Below, one piece after another: positions 8,225-16,555 of a stretch of DNA of 64,000 nucleotides. A program made the translations under genes and the position numbers. How positions within the stretch are numbered: the first letter of the stretch is position 1; each line of letters opens with the position of its first letter. Below the pieces are notes generated by a model that had not been told where the DNA came from, made no database searches, and was given only the letters and a program-made list of their open reading frames with translations. Location: assembly GCF_900110465.1 (NCBI RefSeq), contig NZ_FODV01000001.1:558001-622000 (forward strand). Direction: 5' to 3'. This DNA is from Halogranum amylolyticum (GTDB taxonomy: Archaea; Halobacteriota; Halobacteria; Halobacteriales; Haloferacaceae).

Positions 8225-9475
8225 ATGAGCCACGACGACCTGCGACGCGCCGGGTTCAAAGACCGAACCCGCGTCGCCGCCGCCCGCGAGACGCTGCTGG
8301 AGGCGGTGACGCCACACGAGCGGACCGACCGCGTCCCGCTCGAGCGAGCGGACGATCGAACCGTCGCCGAACCGCTGACCGCGCCGAACCCGGTCCCCAG
8401 CTACGAGCGGGCGGCGATGGACGGCTACGCCGTCCGGGCACAGGACACGTTCGGATCCTCCGACCGCTCGCCGAGCGTCCTGCGCGAGGGTGACGACGAA
8501 GTCGTCCCCGGCGAGGCCGTCCGCGTCCACACGGGGAGCGAACTCCCCGACGGGGCCGACGCGGTCGTGATGATCGAACAGACCGACGCCGTCGGCGACG
8601 AGCTCGAGGTGTTCGACGCCGTCGCCGAGGGGGAGAACGTCGGCCCCGTCGGCGAGGACGTCGCCGAGGGCGAGACGCTGTACGAACCGGGCCACCGCCT
8701 CCGCCCGTCGGATCTCGGCCTCCTGAAGTCCGTCGGCATCCGCGAGGTGGCGGTCTACGACTACCCGACCGTCGGCGTCGTCCCGACCGGCGAGGAACTC
8801 GTCCAGTCGGACCCCGCTCCGGGCGAAGTCATCGAGACGAACGGTCTCACCGTCTCGAAGCTCGTCTCCCGGTGGGGCGGCGTTCCGACGTACCGCGACG
8901 TCGTCACCGACGACCCCGAGGCACTCCGGGCGGCCATCCAGCGCGACCTGACGAAGGACGTCGTCGTGCTCACGGGCGGCTCCTCCGTCGGCGCGCGCGA
9001 CTACACGCCCGAAGTCGTCGACGAACTCGGCGAGGTGCTGGTACACGGCGTCGCGCTGAAACCGGGACACCCCGTCGCGCTCGGCGTGGTCGAAGAGACG
9101 CCCGTGTTGATGCTGCCGGGTTACCCGGTCGCCTGCATCGTCAACGCGGTGCAGTTCCTCCGGCCGGTGCTCAAGCGGATGGGACGGCTGCCCGTCGAGG
9201 ACCAGCCGACCGTCGAGGCGACGCTGACGCGGAAGGTGACGAGCGACCCCGGGACGCGGACGTTCGTCCGAGTGAAAGTCGACCGAACGGACGGCGACGA
9301 AGACGAAGACGGAGACGACGGACCCGAACGACGTGCGACCCCCACCCGCGCCAGCGGGTCGGGGGTCCTCTCCAGCGTCGCCCTCGCAGACGGGTGGGTC
9401 GTCGTCCCGGAGGAACGCGAGGGGATCGCCGAAGGTGAGACCGTCGCGGTCGAGAACTGGGAGTGGTCGGCGTGA
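8225..9475 (+). CDS. moeA: Molybdopterin molybdenumtransferase MoeA (first of two)
   Basis: A 416-residue MoeA/gephyrin-E-type enzyme that inserts molybdate (or tungstate) into adenylylated molybdopterin. It has the family motifs AAMDGYAV, the domain-III-like PDGADAVVMIEQTD, the MPT-binding VVLTGGSSVGARDYTPEVV and MLPGYPVA. An acidic insertion (about residues 358-368, rich in Asp/Glu) precedes the C-terminal beta domain. The start ATG 8225 follows a short leader. It is followed after 85 nt by a second MoeA paralogue on the same strand. A probable molybdoenzyme fragment closes the window at 63856-64000. Confidence 0.95.
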   Translation: MSHDDLRRAGFKDRTRVAAARETLLEAVTPHERTDRVPLERADDRTVAEPLTAPNPVPSYERAAMDGYAVRAQDTFGSSDRSPSVLREGDDEVVPGEAVRVHTGSELPDGADAVVMIEQTDAVGDELEVFDAVAEGENVGPVGEDVAEGETLYEPGHRLRPSDLGLLKSVGIREVAVYDYPTVGVVPTGEELVQSDPAPGEVIETNGLTVSKLVSRWGGVPTYRDVVTDDPEALRAAIQRDLTKDVVVLTGGSSVGARDYTPEVVDELGEVLVHGVALKPGHPVALGVVEETPVLMLPGYPVACIVNAVQFLRPVLKRMGRLPVEDQPTVEATLTRKVTSDPGTRTFVRVKVDRTDGDEDEDGDDGPERRATPTRASGSGVLSSVALADGWVVVPEEREGIAEGETVAVENWEWSA

Positions 9476-9560
9476 GTTCCGTCCGAAAGACGGTCGTGCT
9501 CGCGGCATCGCCGCTGCGCGCGCTACGACTTTCGACGTCAGTAATCCGAGGTGAACTCGA

Positions 9561-11483
9561 ATGACGGATCGAAAGGAGTTCCGCGACCTCGCTCCGCCCG
9601 AGGAGGCCCACGCCGCCATCGCCTCGCTGGACCTCGACCCGGAGCCGGAGACGGTCCCACTCGACGACGCTCGCGGGCGAGTGCTCGCGGAGCGACTCGA
9701 CGCCGAACTCGACGTCCCCGGCTTCGACCGGGCGAGTATGGACGGCTACGCCGTCCGCGCGAGCGACACCTTCGGGGCCGACGAGGCCGACCCCGTCGCG
9801 CTCGACCTCGCGGGCGAGGTCCACGCCGGCGCGAGACCGGACGTCGAGGTGAGCGAAGGGAGCTGTGCGGAGATCTCGACCGGCGCGGTGATGCCGCCGG
9901 GCGCGGACGCCGTGGTGATGGTCGAGCGGACCGACGAAAGGGGTGAGAACGAGATCCTGATCCGGAAGGCCGTCGCACCCGGTGACCACGTGATGCTGGC
10001 CGGTGCAGATATCGCCGCCGGGTCGCGGGCGCTCGGTCCCGGGACGCGGATCACGCCGCGCGAGATCGGCCTGCTGTCGGCGCTCGGCGTCGACGAGGTG
10101 CCCGTTCGCGGGCGACCGACCGTGGGTATCGTCTCGACGGGCGACGAGCTCGTCCGCCCCGGCGGCGACCTCGACAGCGGGGTCGGGCAGATCTACGACG
10201 TCAACAGCTACACCATCGCCGCGGGGGTCGAGGAGGCGGGCGGCGAACCCCGGCTCTACCCCCACGCCGGCGACGACTACGAGGAGATGGAGCGCATCCT
10301 CTTGGAGGCGGCCGACGAGTGCGACCTCGTGCTCTCTTCGGGGTCGACCTCGGCCAGCGCGGTCGACGTCATCTACCGTGTCATCGAGGACCGCGGCGAA
10401 CTCCTCCTGCACGGCGTCGCCGTCAAACCCGGTAAGCCGATGCTCGTCGGGTCGCTCGGCGGCGGGGCCTACGTCGGCCTTCCCGGATATCCGGTCTCGG
10501 CGCTCACCATCTTCCGGACGTTCGTCGCCCCCGCGATCCGCCGGGCGGCCGGACTCCCCGAGCCGCGGACGGCGACCGTCACCGGACGGATGGCCGTCCG
10601 CGAGCGGTACGAGGAGGGCCGGATGCGACTGATGCCCGTCGGCCTCGTCGAGAGCGGCCCGTCGGAGACGGCCGACGGCGACGCCGTCGACGCGGGCGAG
10701 ACGCTCGTCTACCCGGTCGACAAGGGGAGCGGCGCGACGACGAGTCTGGTCGAGGCCGACGGCGTCGTCGAGGTGCCGCCGGACACAAGCTATCTCGCCG
10801 AGGGCGAGACGGTGACCGTCCGCCTGTTCTCGCCGGACGTCCGGCCGCCGTCGCTGCTCGGCGTCGGCGAGGACGACCCGGCGCTGTCGCGCCTGCTGGA
10901 CCGACTCGACAGTCCGCGCTACCTCCCCGTCGGAAGCCGCGAGGGGCTGCGTCGCCTCCGCGACGGAGTTCCCGACGTCGCCGTCGCCGCCGGCCCCGTC
11001 GACCGCGACGTCGACGCCGTCGACCTCGGCGGGTGGACCCGCGAGTGGGGACTCGTCGTCCCCACGGGTAACCCGGCGGACGTCACCGCTCTCGCCGACC
11101 TCGTCGACCGCGACCTGCGCTTCGTCAACCGCGACACCAACTCCGGACTCCGGACCAGTCTCGGGAACGCGCTGGCCGAACTGGCCGAGCGACGCGGCGT
11201 CGAACGGCACAGTCTGGTCGACGCCGTCGACGGTTTCGACCTCACGGTCAAGGCCCACGAGAGTCCCGCGCGGAAGGTCCAGACGGGAAGCGCCGACGTC
11301 GGACTCGGGTTGCGGGCGACCGCGGCCGAACTCGGACTCGGCTTCGTCTCGCTCGGCAGTCAGGACGTCGTGATCAGAGCGAACCCGACCCGCGTCGACA
11401 AACCGGGGGTCCGGGCGCTGGAGGCGGCGCTCGACGACGTCGACGGCATCGTCGCGACGCTCGACGGCTACGAGACGCGCTGA
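9561..11483 (+). CDS. MoeA paralogue fused to a periplasmic-binding-protein-like (LysR-type substrate) domain
   Basis: A 640-residue two-part protein. Residues 1 to about 410 are a full MoeA, with ASMDGYAVRASDTFG, TGAVMPPGADAVVMVERTD, LSSGSTSASAVDVIYRV and VGLPGYPVSAL. Residues about 425-640 form a PBP-like substrate domain (GVGEDDPALSRLLDRL, NPADVTALADLVDRD, FVNRDTNSGLRTSL), related to the molybdate/tungstate-type ligand domain of archaeal MoeA fusions. A domain that could bind the oxyanion suggests direct recruitment of molybdate or tungstate to the insertion site. It follows the first moeA by 85 nt; the two copies may be specialised for Mo and W. Confidence 0.93.
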   Translation: MTDRKEFRDLAPPEEAHAAIASLDLDPEPETVPLDDARGRVLAERLDAELDVPGFDRASMDGYAVRASDTFGADEADPVALDLAGEVHAGARPDVEVSEGSCAEISTGAVMPPGADAVVMVERTDERGENEILIRKAVAPGDHVMLAGADIAAGSRALGPGTRITPREIGLLSALGVDEVPVRGRPTVGIVSTGDELVRPGGDLDSGVGQIYDVNSYTIAAGVEEAGGEPRLYPHAGDDYEEMERILLEAADECDLVLSSGSTSASAVDVIYRVIEDRGELLLHGVAVKPGKPMLVGSLGGGAYVGLPGYPVSALTIFRTFVAPAIRRAAGLPEPRTATVTGRMAVRERYEEGRMRLMPVGLVESGPSETADGDAVDAGETLVYPVDKGSGATTSLVEADGVVEVPPDTSYLAEGETVTVRLFSPDVRPPSLLGVGEDDPALSRLLDRLDSPRYLPVGSREGLRRLRDGVPDVAVAAGPVDRDVDAVDLGGWTREWGLVVPTGNPADVTALADLVDRDLRFVNRDTNSGLRTSLGNALAELAERRGVERHSLVDAVDGFDLTVKAHESPARKVQTGSADVGLGLRATAAELGLGFVSLGSQDVVIRANPTRVDKPGVRALEAALDDVDGIVATLDGYETR

Positions 11484-11535
11484 AGCGGTGTTGGGAGGCG
11501 CTGGAACGCACCGAACCGCCGACTCCTTCCCTCCG

Positions 11536-11559
11536 ACGAATGTATTCGTTGCCATACAT
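11536..11559. promoter_or_regulatory. Overlapping inverted repeats upstream of the response regulator
   Basis: ACGAAT-GT-ATTCGT (11536-11549) is a perfect dyad. It overlaps a second one, ATGTAT (11540-11545) paired with ATACAT (11554-11559). An A/T-rich TATA-like run (ATTTAAAC) follows at once, about 40 nt before ATG 11602. This is a plausible operator/promoter for the response regulator gene. Confidence 0.4.
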
Positions 11560-11601
11560 TTAAACGAGTAATTTAAGCTACAGCCCGCCTATCTGGAGGG
11601 T

Positions 11602-12339
11602 ATGACCGCGCAGTGCACCGTTCTACACGTCGACGACGACCCGGAGTTCCTCGAACTCTCCGAACAGCTGTTCGACCGGGAGGCGTCGTTCGACACGTTG
11701 ACCGCACCGACCGCCGAGGACGGCCTCCGGCTGCTCCGGACACACGAGGTCGACTGCGTCGTCAGCGACTTCGTGGTCTCGGCCGACGGGACGCCGTTCA
11801 TCTCGGCCGCTCGCGACGTCGACGTCGACGTCCCGATCATTCTGTTCACGGGGAAGGAGTGGGATCTCGTCGCGGCGGACGCCGTCACCGCCAACGTCAC
11901 CCACTACGTTCAGAAGGCCGGCGTCGAGGAGATCGAACTCGTGAAGAGTCGAGCCAGACAGGTGACAGAGGCGGGCCGCGACGCGTCCGGGACGGTCGTC
12001 GGCGACCCGCCGACGTCGACGGCTCCCGTCACCGCGACGAGTTCGTTCGAGGCCGCCGCGACGAGACTCGGCGAGGAGTGGGTGGTCGTCGGCCGTCACG
12101 ACTGGTCGGACGCCGAAGAGCTCGGGACGACCGTCCTCGAAGCCCTCGAGACGCTCGACGGGAGACGGACGGGAACCGACGTCCCGCTGTTCGAGACGAT
12201 CGACGCCGACGCGCTCGCAGACCTGCTCGGGCCGACGCCGTCAGGTCACGAACGGCCCGGTGTCCAGGTACGCTTCCCGTACGGGGGGCACGAACTCGCC
12301 GTCACGAGCGACGGCGACGTGGCGATCCGACCGCTGTAG
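11602..12339 (+). CDS. Response regulator, REC domain plus HalOD1 output domain
   Basis: A 245-residue protein. The N-terminal receiver domain (about residues 5-120) has the acidic pocket DDD near residues 11-13, the phospho-accepting Asp56 in VVSDFVV and Lys in HYVQKAGVE. The C-terminal 80 residues match the halobacterial output domain HalOD1 (PLFETIDADALADLL, then VRFPYGGHELAVTSDGDVAI). HalOD1 is a haloarchaeal module of unknown biochemical output, so the protein may act by protein-protein contact and not DNA binding. The partner kinase is not adjacent. Start is ATG 11602 after a short A/T-rich promoter region with inverted repeats. Confidence 0.9.
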   Translation: MTAQCTVLHVDDDPEFLELSEQLFDREASFDTLTAPTAEDGLRLLRTHEVDCVVSDFVVSADGTPFISAARDVDVDVPIILFTGKEWDLVAADAVTANVTHYVQKAGVEEIELVKSRARQVTEAGRDASGTVVGDPPTSTAPVTATSSFEAAATRLGEEWVVVGRHDWSDAEELGTTVLEALETLDGRRTGTDVPLFETIDADALADLLGPTPSGHERPGVQVRFPYGGHELAVTSDGDVAIRPL

Positions 12340-12351
12340 CGAGGTTGCACC

Positions 12352-12987
12352 TCACTCGTCGAGATCGCTGAACGTCTGCACCCGGTAGTCGCCGAGGACA
12401 CACTGCCCGCGGCGGGCGGGGTCGTGGCGTTCGACGTGGATGCTGTCGAGACCCGCGTTCCAGGCCGCACCGACGTCGCTGGATCCGTCTCCGGCGAGCA
12501 CGCCCGTACTCTGCGCGTCGACGCCGAGTTCGTCGACGGCGTGGCGGACGGGCATCGGGTCCGGTTTCCACCCCAACTCGTCGGTGCAGCAGACGACGGT
12601 GTCGAACCAGTCGCGGATGTCGAGATGCTGTAACACGGGGTCGGTCAGGAACGACTGACAGTGAGTCACCACGCCGACGGGCGTCTCGAGCGACCGGACG
12701 AGGTCGGCGGCGTCCTCGTGGAGGTACGTCGCCTCCGCGCGGATCTGCGGGTCCTCCTCGGCGTGGAAGGCGGGCCAGAACTCCGTCGGCTCGATCCCCC
12801 ACTCCCGCAGCTGGTCGTCGCGAGCGCCGCCGAGTCCGTGCCAGAGCACCTCCGCCTCGCGGTCGGTGAACGGTCGGTCGAGTCGGTCGCCGACGCGGTC
12901 GAACACGTCGCGCGTGTAGGACCACTCGGCGTCGACGAGCGTCCCGTCGAGGTCGAAAAGCCAGAAGTCGTAGCTGTCGACGACCAT
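12352..12987 (-). CDS. HAD-superfamily hydrolase
   Basis: A 211-residue HAD phosphatase-type protein. Motif I is LFDLDGTLVDAEW with the nucleophilic Asp of DLDGT; motif II is VVTHCQSF; motif IV is VLAGDGSSDVGAAWNAG. The cap between motifs I and II is helical. It is convergent with the response regulator (12 nt apart). Its upstream region contains five 19-bp tandem repeats that run up to the end of the lipoprotein gene. Substrate unknown; phosphoglycolate-type phosphatases are the nearest well-known relatives. Confidence 0.9.
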   Translation of the reverse strand: MVVDSYDFWLFDLDGTLVDAEWSYTRDVFDRVGDRLDRPFTDREAEVLWHGLGGARDDQLREWGIEPTEFWPAFHAEEDPQIRAEATYLHEDAADLVRSLETPVGVVTHCQSFLTDPVLQHLDIRDWFDTVVCCTDELGWKPDPMPVRHAVDELGVDAQSTGVLAGDGSSDVGAAWNAGLDSIHVERHDPARRGQCVLGDYRVQTFSDLDE

Positions 12988-13080
12988 AGGGAGAGTGAAC
13001 TAGGCGATGGGCCGGTATGTGCTTTCCGGCTGTGTCGACGGGAGTCACTCGGAACCGAGTACGCGTCCCGTCCGACGGCG

Positions 13081-13175
13081 TACGCTCTGTTCAATAGCAC
13101 ACGCTCTGTTCAATAGCACACGCTCTGTCCGACGGCGTACGCTCTGTTCGACAGCACTCGCTCCGTTCAACAGCT
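13081..13175. repeat. Five tandem copies of a 19-bp repeat
   Basis: Consecutive units begin at 13081, 13100, 13119, 13138 and 13157. The consensus is approximately YACGCTCTGTTCRAYAGCA. The first two units differ at only their first base, and the later ones are diverged. A shorter degenerate copy may precede (13060-13080). The array overlaps the last codons of the lipoprotein gene and lies in the 5' region of the HAD gene. It is too short a unit, without spacers, to be CRISPR. Confidence 0.85.
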
Positions 13176-13673
13176 GGTGCTGGCTCCGCCGGTACCGGAG
13201 GCGCTGTCGACGTGTCCGCTGTACTCCACCCCGGCAGAGCGACACGGTACCGTCGTCACCTTCGTGACCGTCCCGTCGTCGAGACGCGTCCAGGTGAGCA
13301 CGACCACGTCCCCGTCGGTCCAGTCGGTCAGGCGTGTCTCGGCTGTCGCGCCGGGGTCGAGGACGGTCTTCCACGACCGCTCGGCGCCGACCACCGTCAC
13401 CCCGGTGACGTTCGCCGGGACGGCGAAGTCGTTGCCGACGGCGTGGTCGTAGTAGGGGACGGCCGACGTCCTCCCGTCTCGATAGTCGAACTGTAGCAGC
13501 AGCGTTCCGACCGGGTCGTCGGTGTGGACGACGGTGGCGGTCACCGCGTAGCTCACGTCCGATCGGTTCTCGACCGAGACTGACGGCGCGGGCGAGAGGA
13601 GGGCGTCGGCGCCGAGACAGCCAGCGAGTGAGGCGACGAAAAGGAGTGCGACGAGCGGTCTCGCGGAGGGCAT
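13167..13673 (-). CDS. Predicted haloarchaeal lipoprotein, function unknown
   Basis: A 168-residue exported protein of no recognised family. The N-terminus has a hydrophobic signal (VALLFVASLAGC) ending in a lipobox, LAGC, so Cys19 is probably lipid-modified and the protein is anchored outside the cell membrane. The rest is predicted beta-rich, with Val/Thr-rich strands and two further Cys residues near the C-terminus that could form a disulfide. Start ATG 13673 places the signal at the N-terminus; a longer upstream extension has no signal. Its last codons lie in a 19-bp tandem repeat, so the C-terminal residues may be lineage-specific. Confidence 0.75.
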   Translation of the reverse strand: MPSARPLVALLFVASLAGCLGADALLSPAPSVSVENRSDVSYAVTATVVHTDDPVGTLLLQFDYRDGRTSAVPYYDHAVGNDFAVPANVTGVTVVGAERSWKTVLDPGATAETRLTDWTDGDVVVLTWTRLDDGTVTKVTTVPCRSAGVEYSGHVDSASGTGGASTSC

Positions 13674-13805
13674 ACCACGTTGCAGCGAACGTGTCACTAA
13701 AACTGTTCGCTCTCGGGCGGTGTCGTCTCCCGTCGAGAAGTGGTCGCAGGTAGCGGCCCGCTTCGCTTCGGGTCGCTTCCCGTCACTCATGGCGTTCGTC
13801 GCCGC

Positions 13806-14183
13806 TCAGTCGGTGACGCGGATCGAACTCCCCAGATACTTGTGGAGCACCTCGTCGACGTCGTCGGCGTTGAACTCCGCGAGGTTCTCCGCGATCGCCG
13901 CACGGAGCGTCTCGAGCTCCGCCGCGTCGATCGCCAGTTCGGAGAAACTGATGCTCGTGACGTCGACGCCGAGGAGCTCCGACGCTGTCTGACGGAGATG
14001 CCGCTCGTCGTTGGCTTCGCCGTGCCAGAGGTTGTCCCTGAAGAACAGCCAGCCGTCGGGGTCGTCCTCGCTCTCCGGGTCGACCGCTGGGAGTCTGAGG
14101 ACTGTCTCGAACTCCCGAGGGTCGAGTCGCACGTCGGGTGCGTCGAGTCGGAAGCGAACGCGAAAGACGTATTCGGCGGTCAT
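13806..14183 (-). CDS. Small conserved haloarchaeal protein (LWR-salt type)
   Basis: A 125-residue acidic soluble protein that resembles a conserved haloarchaeal family named for a Leu-Trp-Arg motif; here the motif reads NLWHGE, with His in place of Arg. It begins with a beta-rich half (YVFRVRFRLDAPDVRLDP) and ends with a helical half. Its function is unknown. It follows the pterin dehydratase gene by nine bases on the same strand, so they probably share a transcript. Family assignment is from memory of the motif and is moderately sure. Confidence 0.75.
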   Translation of the reverse strand: MTAEYVFRVRFRLDAPDVRLDPREFETVLRLPAVDPESEDDPDGWLFFRDNLWHGEANDERHLRQTASELLGVDVTSISFSELAIDAAELETLRAAIAENLAEFNADDVDEVLHKYLGSSIRVTD

Positions 14184-14192
14184 GGTCCGGCG

Positions 14193-14468
14193 TCAGTACT
14201 CGTCGTCGAACAGGTCTGCGAGGCGCATGTCCTTGTCGGTGATGCCGCCGGCGTCGTGCGTCGTCAGCCGGACCTCGACCTCCTTGTAGCCGACGACGAT
14301 CTCCGGATGGTGGAACTCCTCCTCTGCGACCTCGCCGATGTCGGTCACGAACGAGATACCTTTCAGATAGTCGTCGAACTCGTAGGTCCGCGTGATCTCG
14401 TCGCCGTCTCGCTCCCAGCCGTCGGGAAGCCGCTGTTCGATCTCGTCGTCGTCTAGTCGGTCTGCCAT
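14193..14468 (-). CDS. Pterin-4a-carbinolamine dehydratase (PCD)
   Basis: A 91-residue 4a-hydroxytetrahydrobiopterin dehydratase-family protein. The active-site signature is complete: HHPEIVVGYKEVEVRLTTHDAGG followed by the TxxD helix (residues about 52-80). The classic role is to recycle oxidised pterin after an aromatic amino acid hydroxylase. No hydroxylase is nearby, and in archaea the same fold may act on other pterins, including molybdopterin-like ones. It is on the same strand as hemA but 63 nt away from it, with the LWR-type gene just downstream. Confidence 0.93.
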   Translation of the reverse strand: MADRLDDDEIEQRLPDGWERDGDEITRTYEFDDYLKGISFVTDIGEVAEEEFHHPEIVVGYKEVEVRLTTHDAGGITDKDMRLADLFDDEY

Positions 14469-14531
14469 ACCGTGGCGATTCTTTTGGAGAGCGGATAAGT
14501 TTTGGCTCGTCGCCTCGGCCGCCGTCCCCAG

Positions 14532-15887
14532 TCAGTCGTTCGAGAGGTGATCGAGCAGTTGGTCCGGTCGGTCGACGCCCTCGGGGATCTCGTCGGGCGC
14601 TCCCTCGCGCGGCATCGCCGAGTCGGGGAGTTCGGGGGGGTCGCCGCCGAACTCCGGGTCGAACAGCTGCATCGCCGTCTGGATGGTCGTCCAGTCGTCC
14701 TCGGCGGCGGCGTCTCGGAGGCTCTTCGTCGGTGCAGAGAGCAGTTGACCGACGAGCGCGTCCGCCATCGCTGTCACTGTCTCGCGCTGTTCGTCGGTGA
14801 GCTCTCCCTGTGCCTCCAGCTTCGACAGTGCCGTGTCGACCTCTCGGCTCTTGACGGCCTCGGCGCTCTCATACATCGTGCTGATGGCGTCGTCGGCCCG
14901 CTTCCGCTTGTAGGCGTCGAGCAGGCGATCGAACTCCTCGTCTATCATCTCGTACACTTTCTCGGCTTCGGTCTCTCTGCGTTCGCGGGTCGACTCGGTG
15001 ACCGCCTCCAGCGTGTCGATGTCGTGGAAGGTGACGTCGTCGACCTTCCGGACTGTCGGATCGACGTCGCGGGGTTGCGCCAGGTCGATGACGAGCGTCT
15101 CGCCCGCCTCCGTCAGCGACGTGACGTCGAGCACGTAGGACGGACTCCCCGTCGCGGTGATGACGAGGTCGGCGGTCGCCGTGGCTGCCGGCACCGCGTC
15201 GAGTGCGACCGCGCTGGCGGCGGTCTCGATCTCGCTCGCGACGTGTTCGGCGTGTGGCACCGTCCGGTTGGCGACGAGAACACGCTCGACGCCGGTGCCG
15301 TCGAGCGCGCGGGCGGCGAGCGTCCCCATCTCGCCCGCACCGACGACGAGCGCCGTCTTCCCGTCGAGCTCGAGCGTCCGCTCGGCGAGTTCGACTGCCG
15401 CACTCCCCAGCGAGACGACGCCCTCGTTGATGGCGGTCTCGGTCCGCGCTCGTTCGCCGACGTGGATCGCCTTCGTGAGCGTCTCGTCGAGCATCTCGCC
15501 GATGCCGCCGACCGCTCTGGCCTCCGCCAGCGCCGTCTTCAGCTGCCCGATGATCTGGTCTTCGCCGATGACGAGCGAGTCGAGTCCCGCGGCGACGCAC
15601 ATCAGGTGGCGGATGCTCTCCTCGTGGTCCATCTCGACGACCGCGCTGTCGCGGACGTCGGGGGCGAACTCAGCGAGTATCTGTCGCCCACGCGCCGCTT
15701 TCGACGTCACGACGTAGGCCTCCGCCCGGTTGCAGGTCTGAACGACGAACGCTTCGTCGACGCCGTCGCGGGCGAGGAGGCTCTCGACGAACGTCCGTTC
15801 GTCCTCCCGACACGCGGCCTCGATCTCGTCGATCGTCGCGTTCGAATGCGAGACAGTCACACCCGTGATGACGCCACCGTACCTCAC
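14532..15887 (-). CDS. hemA: Glutamyl-tRNA reductase HemA
   Basis: First committed step of tetrapyrrole synthesis: reduces glutamyl-tRNA(Glu) to glutamate-1-semialdehyde with NADPH. The protein has 451 residues. The catalytic Cys52 lies in QTCNRAEAYV, the NADPH-binding loop is VVGAGEMGTLAARAL, and a C-terminal helical dimerisation domain is present. The C-terminal 50 residues are a Pro/Asp-rich tail beyond the normal family length. The GTG at 15887 overlaps the stop of the upstream precorrin-2 dehydrogenase by four bases (GTGA). It is the last gene of an operon with that enzyme and siroheme decarboxylase. Confidence 0.95.
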   Translation of the reverse strand: MRYGGVITGVTVSHSNATIDEIEAACREDERTFVESLLARDGVDEAFVVQTCNRAEAYVVTSKAARGRQILAEFAPDVRDSAVVEMDHEESIRHLMCVAAGLDSLVIGEDQIIGQLKTALAEARAVGGIGEMLDETLTKAIHVGERARTETAINEGVVSLGSAAVELAERTLELDGKTALVVGAGEMGTLAARALDGTGVERVLVANRTVPHAEHVASEIETAASAVALDAVPAATATADLVITATGSPSYVLDVTSLTEAGETLVIDLAQPRDVDPTVRKVDDVTFHDIDTLEAVTESTRERRETEAEKVYEMIDEEFDRLLDAYKRKRADDAISTMYESAEAVKSREVDTALSKLEAQGELTDEQRETVTAMADALVGQLLSAPTKSLRDAAAEDDWTTIQTAMQLFDPEFGGDPPELPDSAMPREGAPDEIPEGVDRPDQLLDHLSND

Positions 15888-16555
15888 GGTCTCTCACCTC
15901 GTGTGCCGTCCATCTCGATTCCGAACTCGTTTCCGATCACTCGCGCTGCCTCTTCGCGGGCATTTGCATCCCCCGTACGTAAAGCCTTCCAAACGTGTGA
16001 AGACCGCACAACTGCGCGGACCGCGTCCCGTCGCTCCGTCGGGGAGACGTCCCGCGTTCGCAACTCCGCGCGGAGGCCGGCCGTCAGCTCCGCCATCGCC
16101 CCCGCCCCCGCCAGTTCGGTCTCGATCCGCTCGCGGAGGTACTTCGAGAGGGCGGGGCTCGCGCCGCCGGTCGAGACGGCGACAGTGACGGGGTCGTCCT
16201 CCACCGTCGCCGGGACGACGACACTGCCGGCGTCGCGACCGCCGCTGTGGTCGGCGCGGTTGACGAGCGCACCGTGGTCGCGGGCCGCCCGCTCGACCGC
16301 CTCGTTGACGTCGTTTCGGTCCGTCGCGGCGACGACGACCGCCGGCTCGAACCGCTCGACCCAGTCGCCGACGTCGACGGGGTCGGGCGCAGCCCTGACC
16401 AACTCCGCGTCGCCGAACTCGCGGTCGACGAACGCGGGGCTGACGACGACCGTCCGCGTCTCGCGGGCGAAGCGGCGGGCCTTCCGCGCACCGACGGGAC
16501 CGCCGCCGAAGACGAGCACCGTCTCTCCGGAGAGGTCGTGAACGAGTGGGATCAT
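15884..16555 (-). CDS. Precorrin-2 dehydrogenase / sirohydrochlorin ferrochelatase-like (Met8/CysG N-terminal type)
   Basis: A 223-residue NAD-dependent enzyme that converts precorrin-2 to sirohydrochlorin and may insert Fe to make siroheme. The N-terminal Rossmann motif VLVFGGGPVGARKARRF is complete, and the central STGGASPALSKYLRERIE is the family signature. A short C-terminal helical domain follows. Its ATG (16555) abuts the stop codon of the siroheme decarboxylase directly (TAGATG), and its own stop overlaps hemA. This fixes its place in a siroheme-dependent heme operon. Confidence 0.93.
   Translation of the reverse strand: MIPLVHDLSGETVLVFGGGPVGARKARRFARETRTVVVSPAFVDREFGDAELVRAAPDPVDVGDWVERFEPAVVVAATDRNDVNEAVERAARDHGALVNRADHSGGRDAGSVVVPATVEDDPVTVAVSTGGASPALSKYLRERIETELAGAGAMAELTAGLRAELRTRDVSPTERRDAVRAVVRSSHVWKALRTGDANAREEAARVIGNEFGIEMDGTRGERP

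Noticed and set aside
13081..13175. CRISPR array
   Set aside because: Units are 19 bp and directly adjacent, with no unique spacers and no cas genes nearby.
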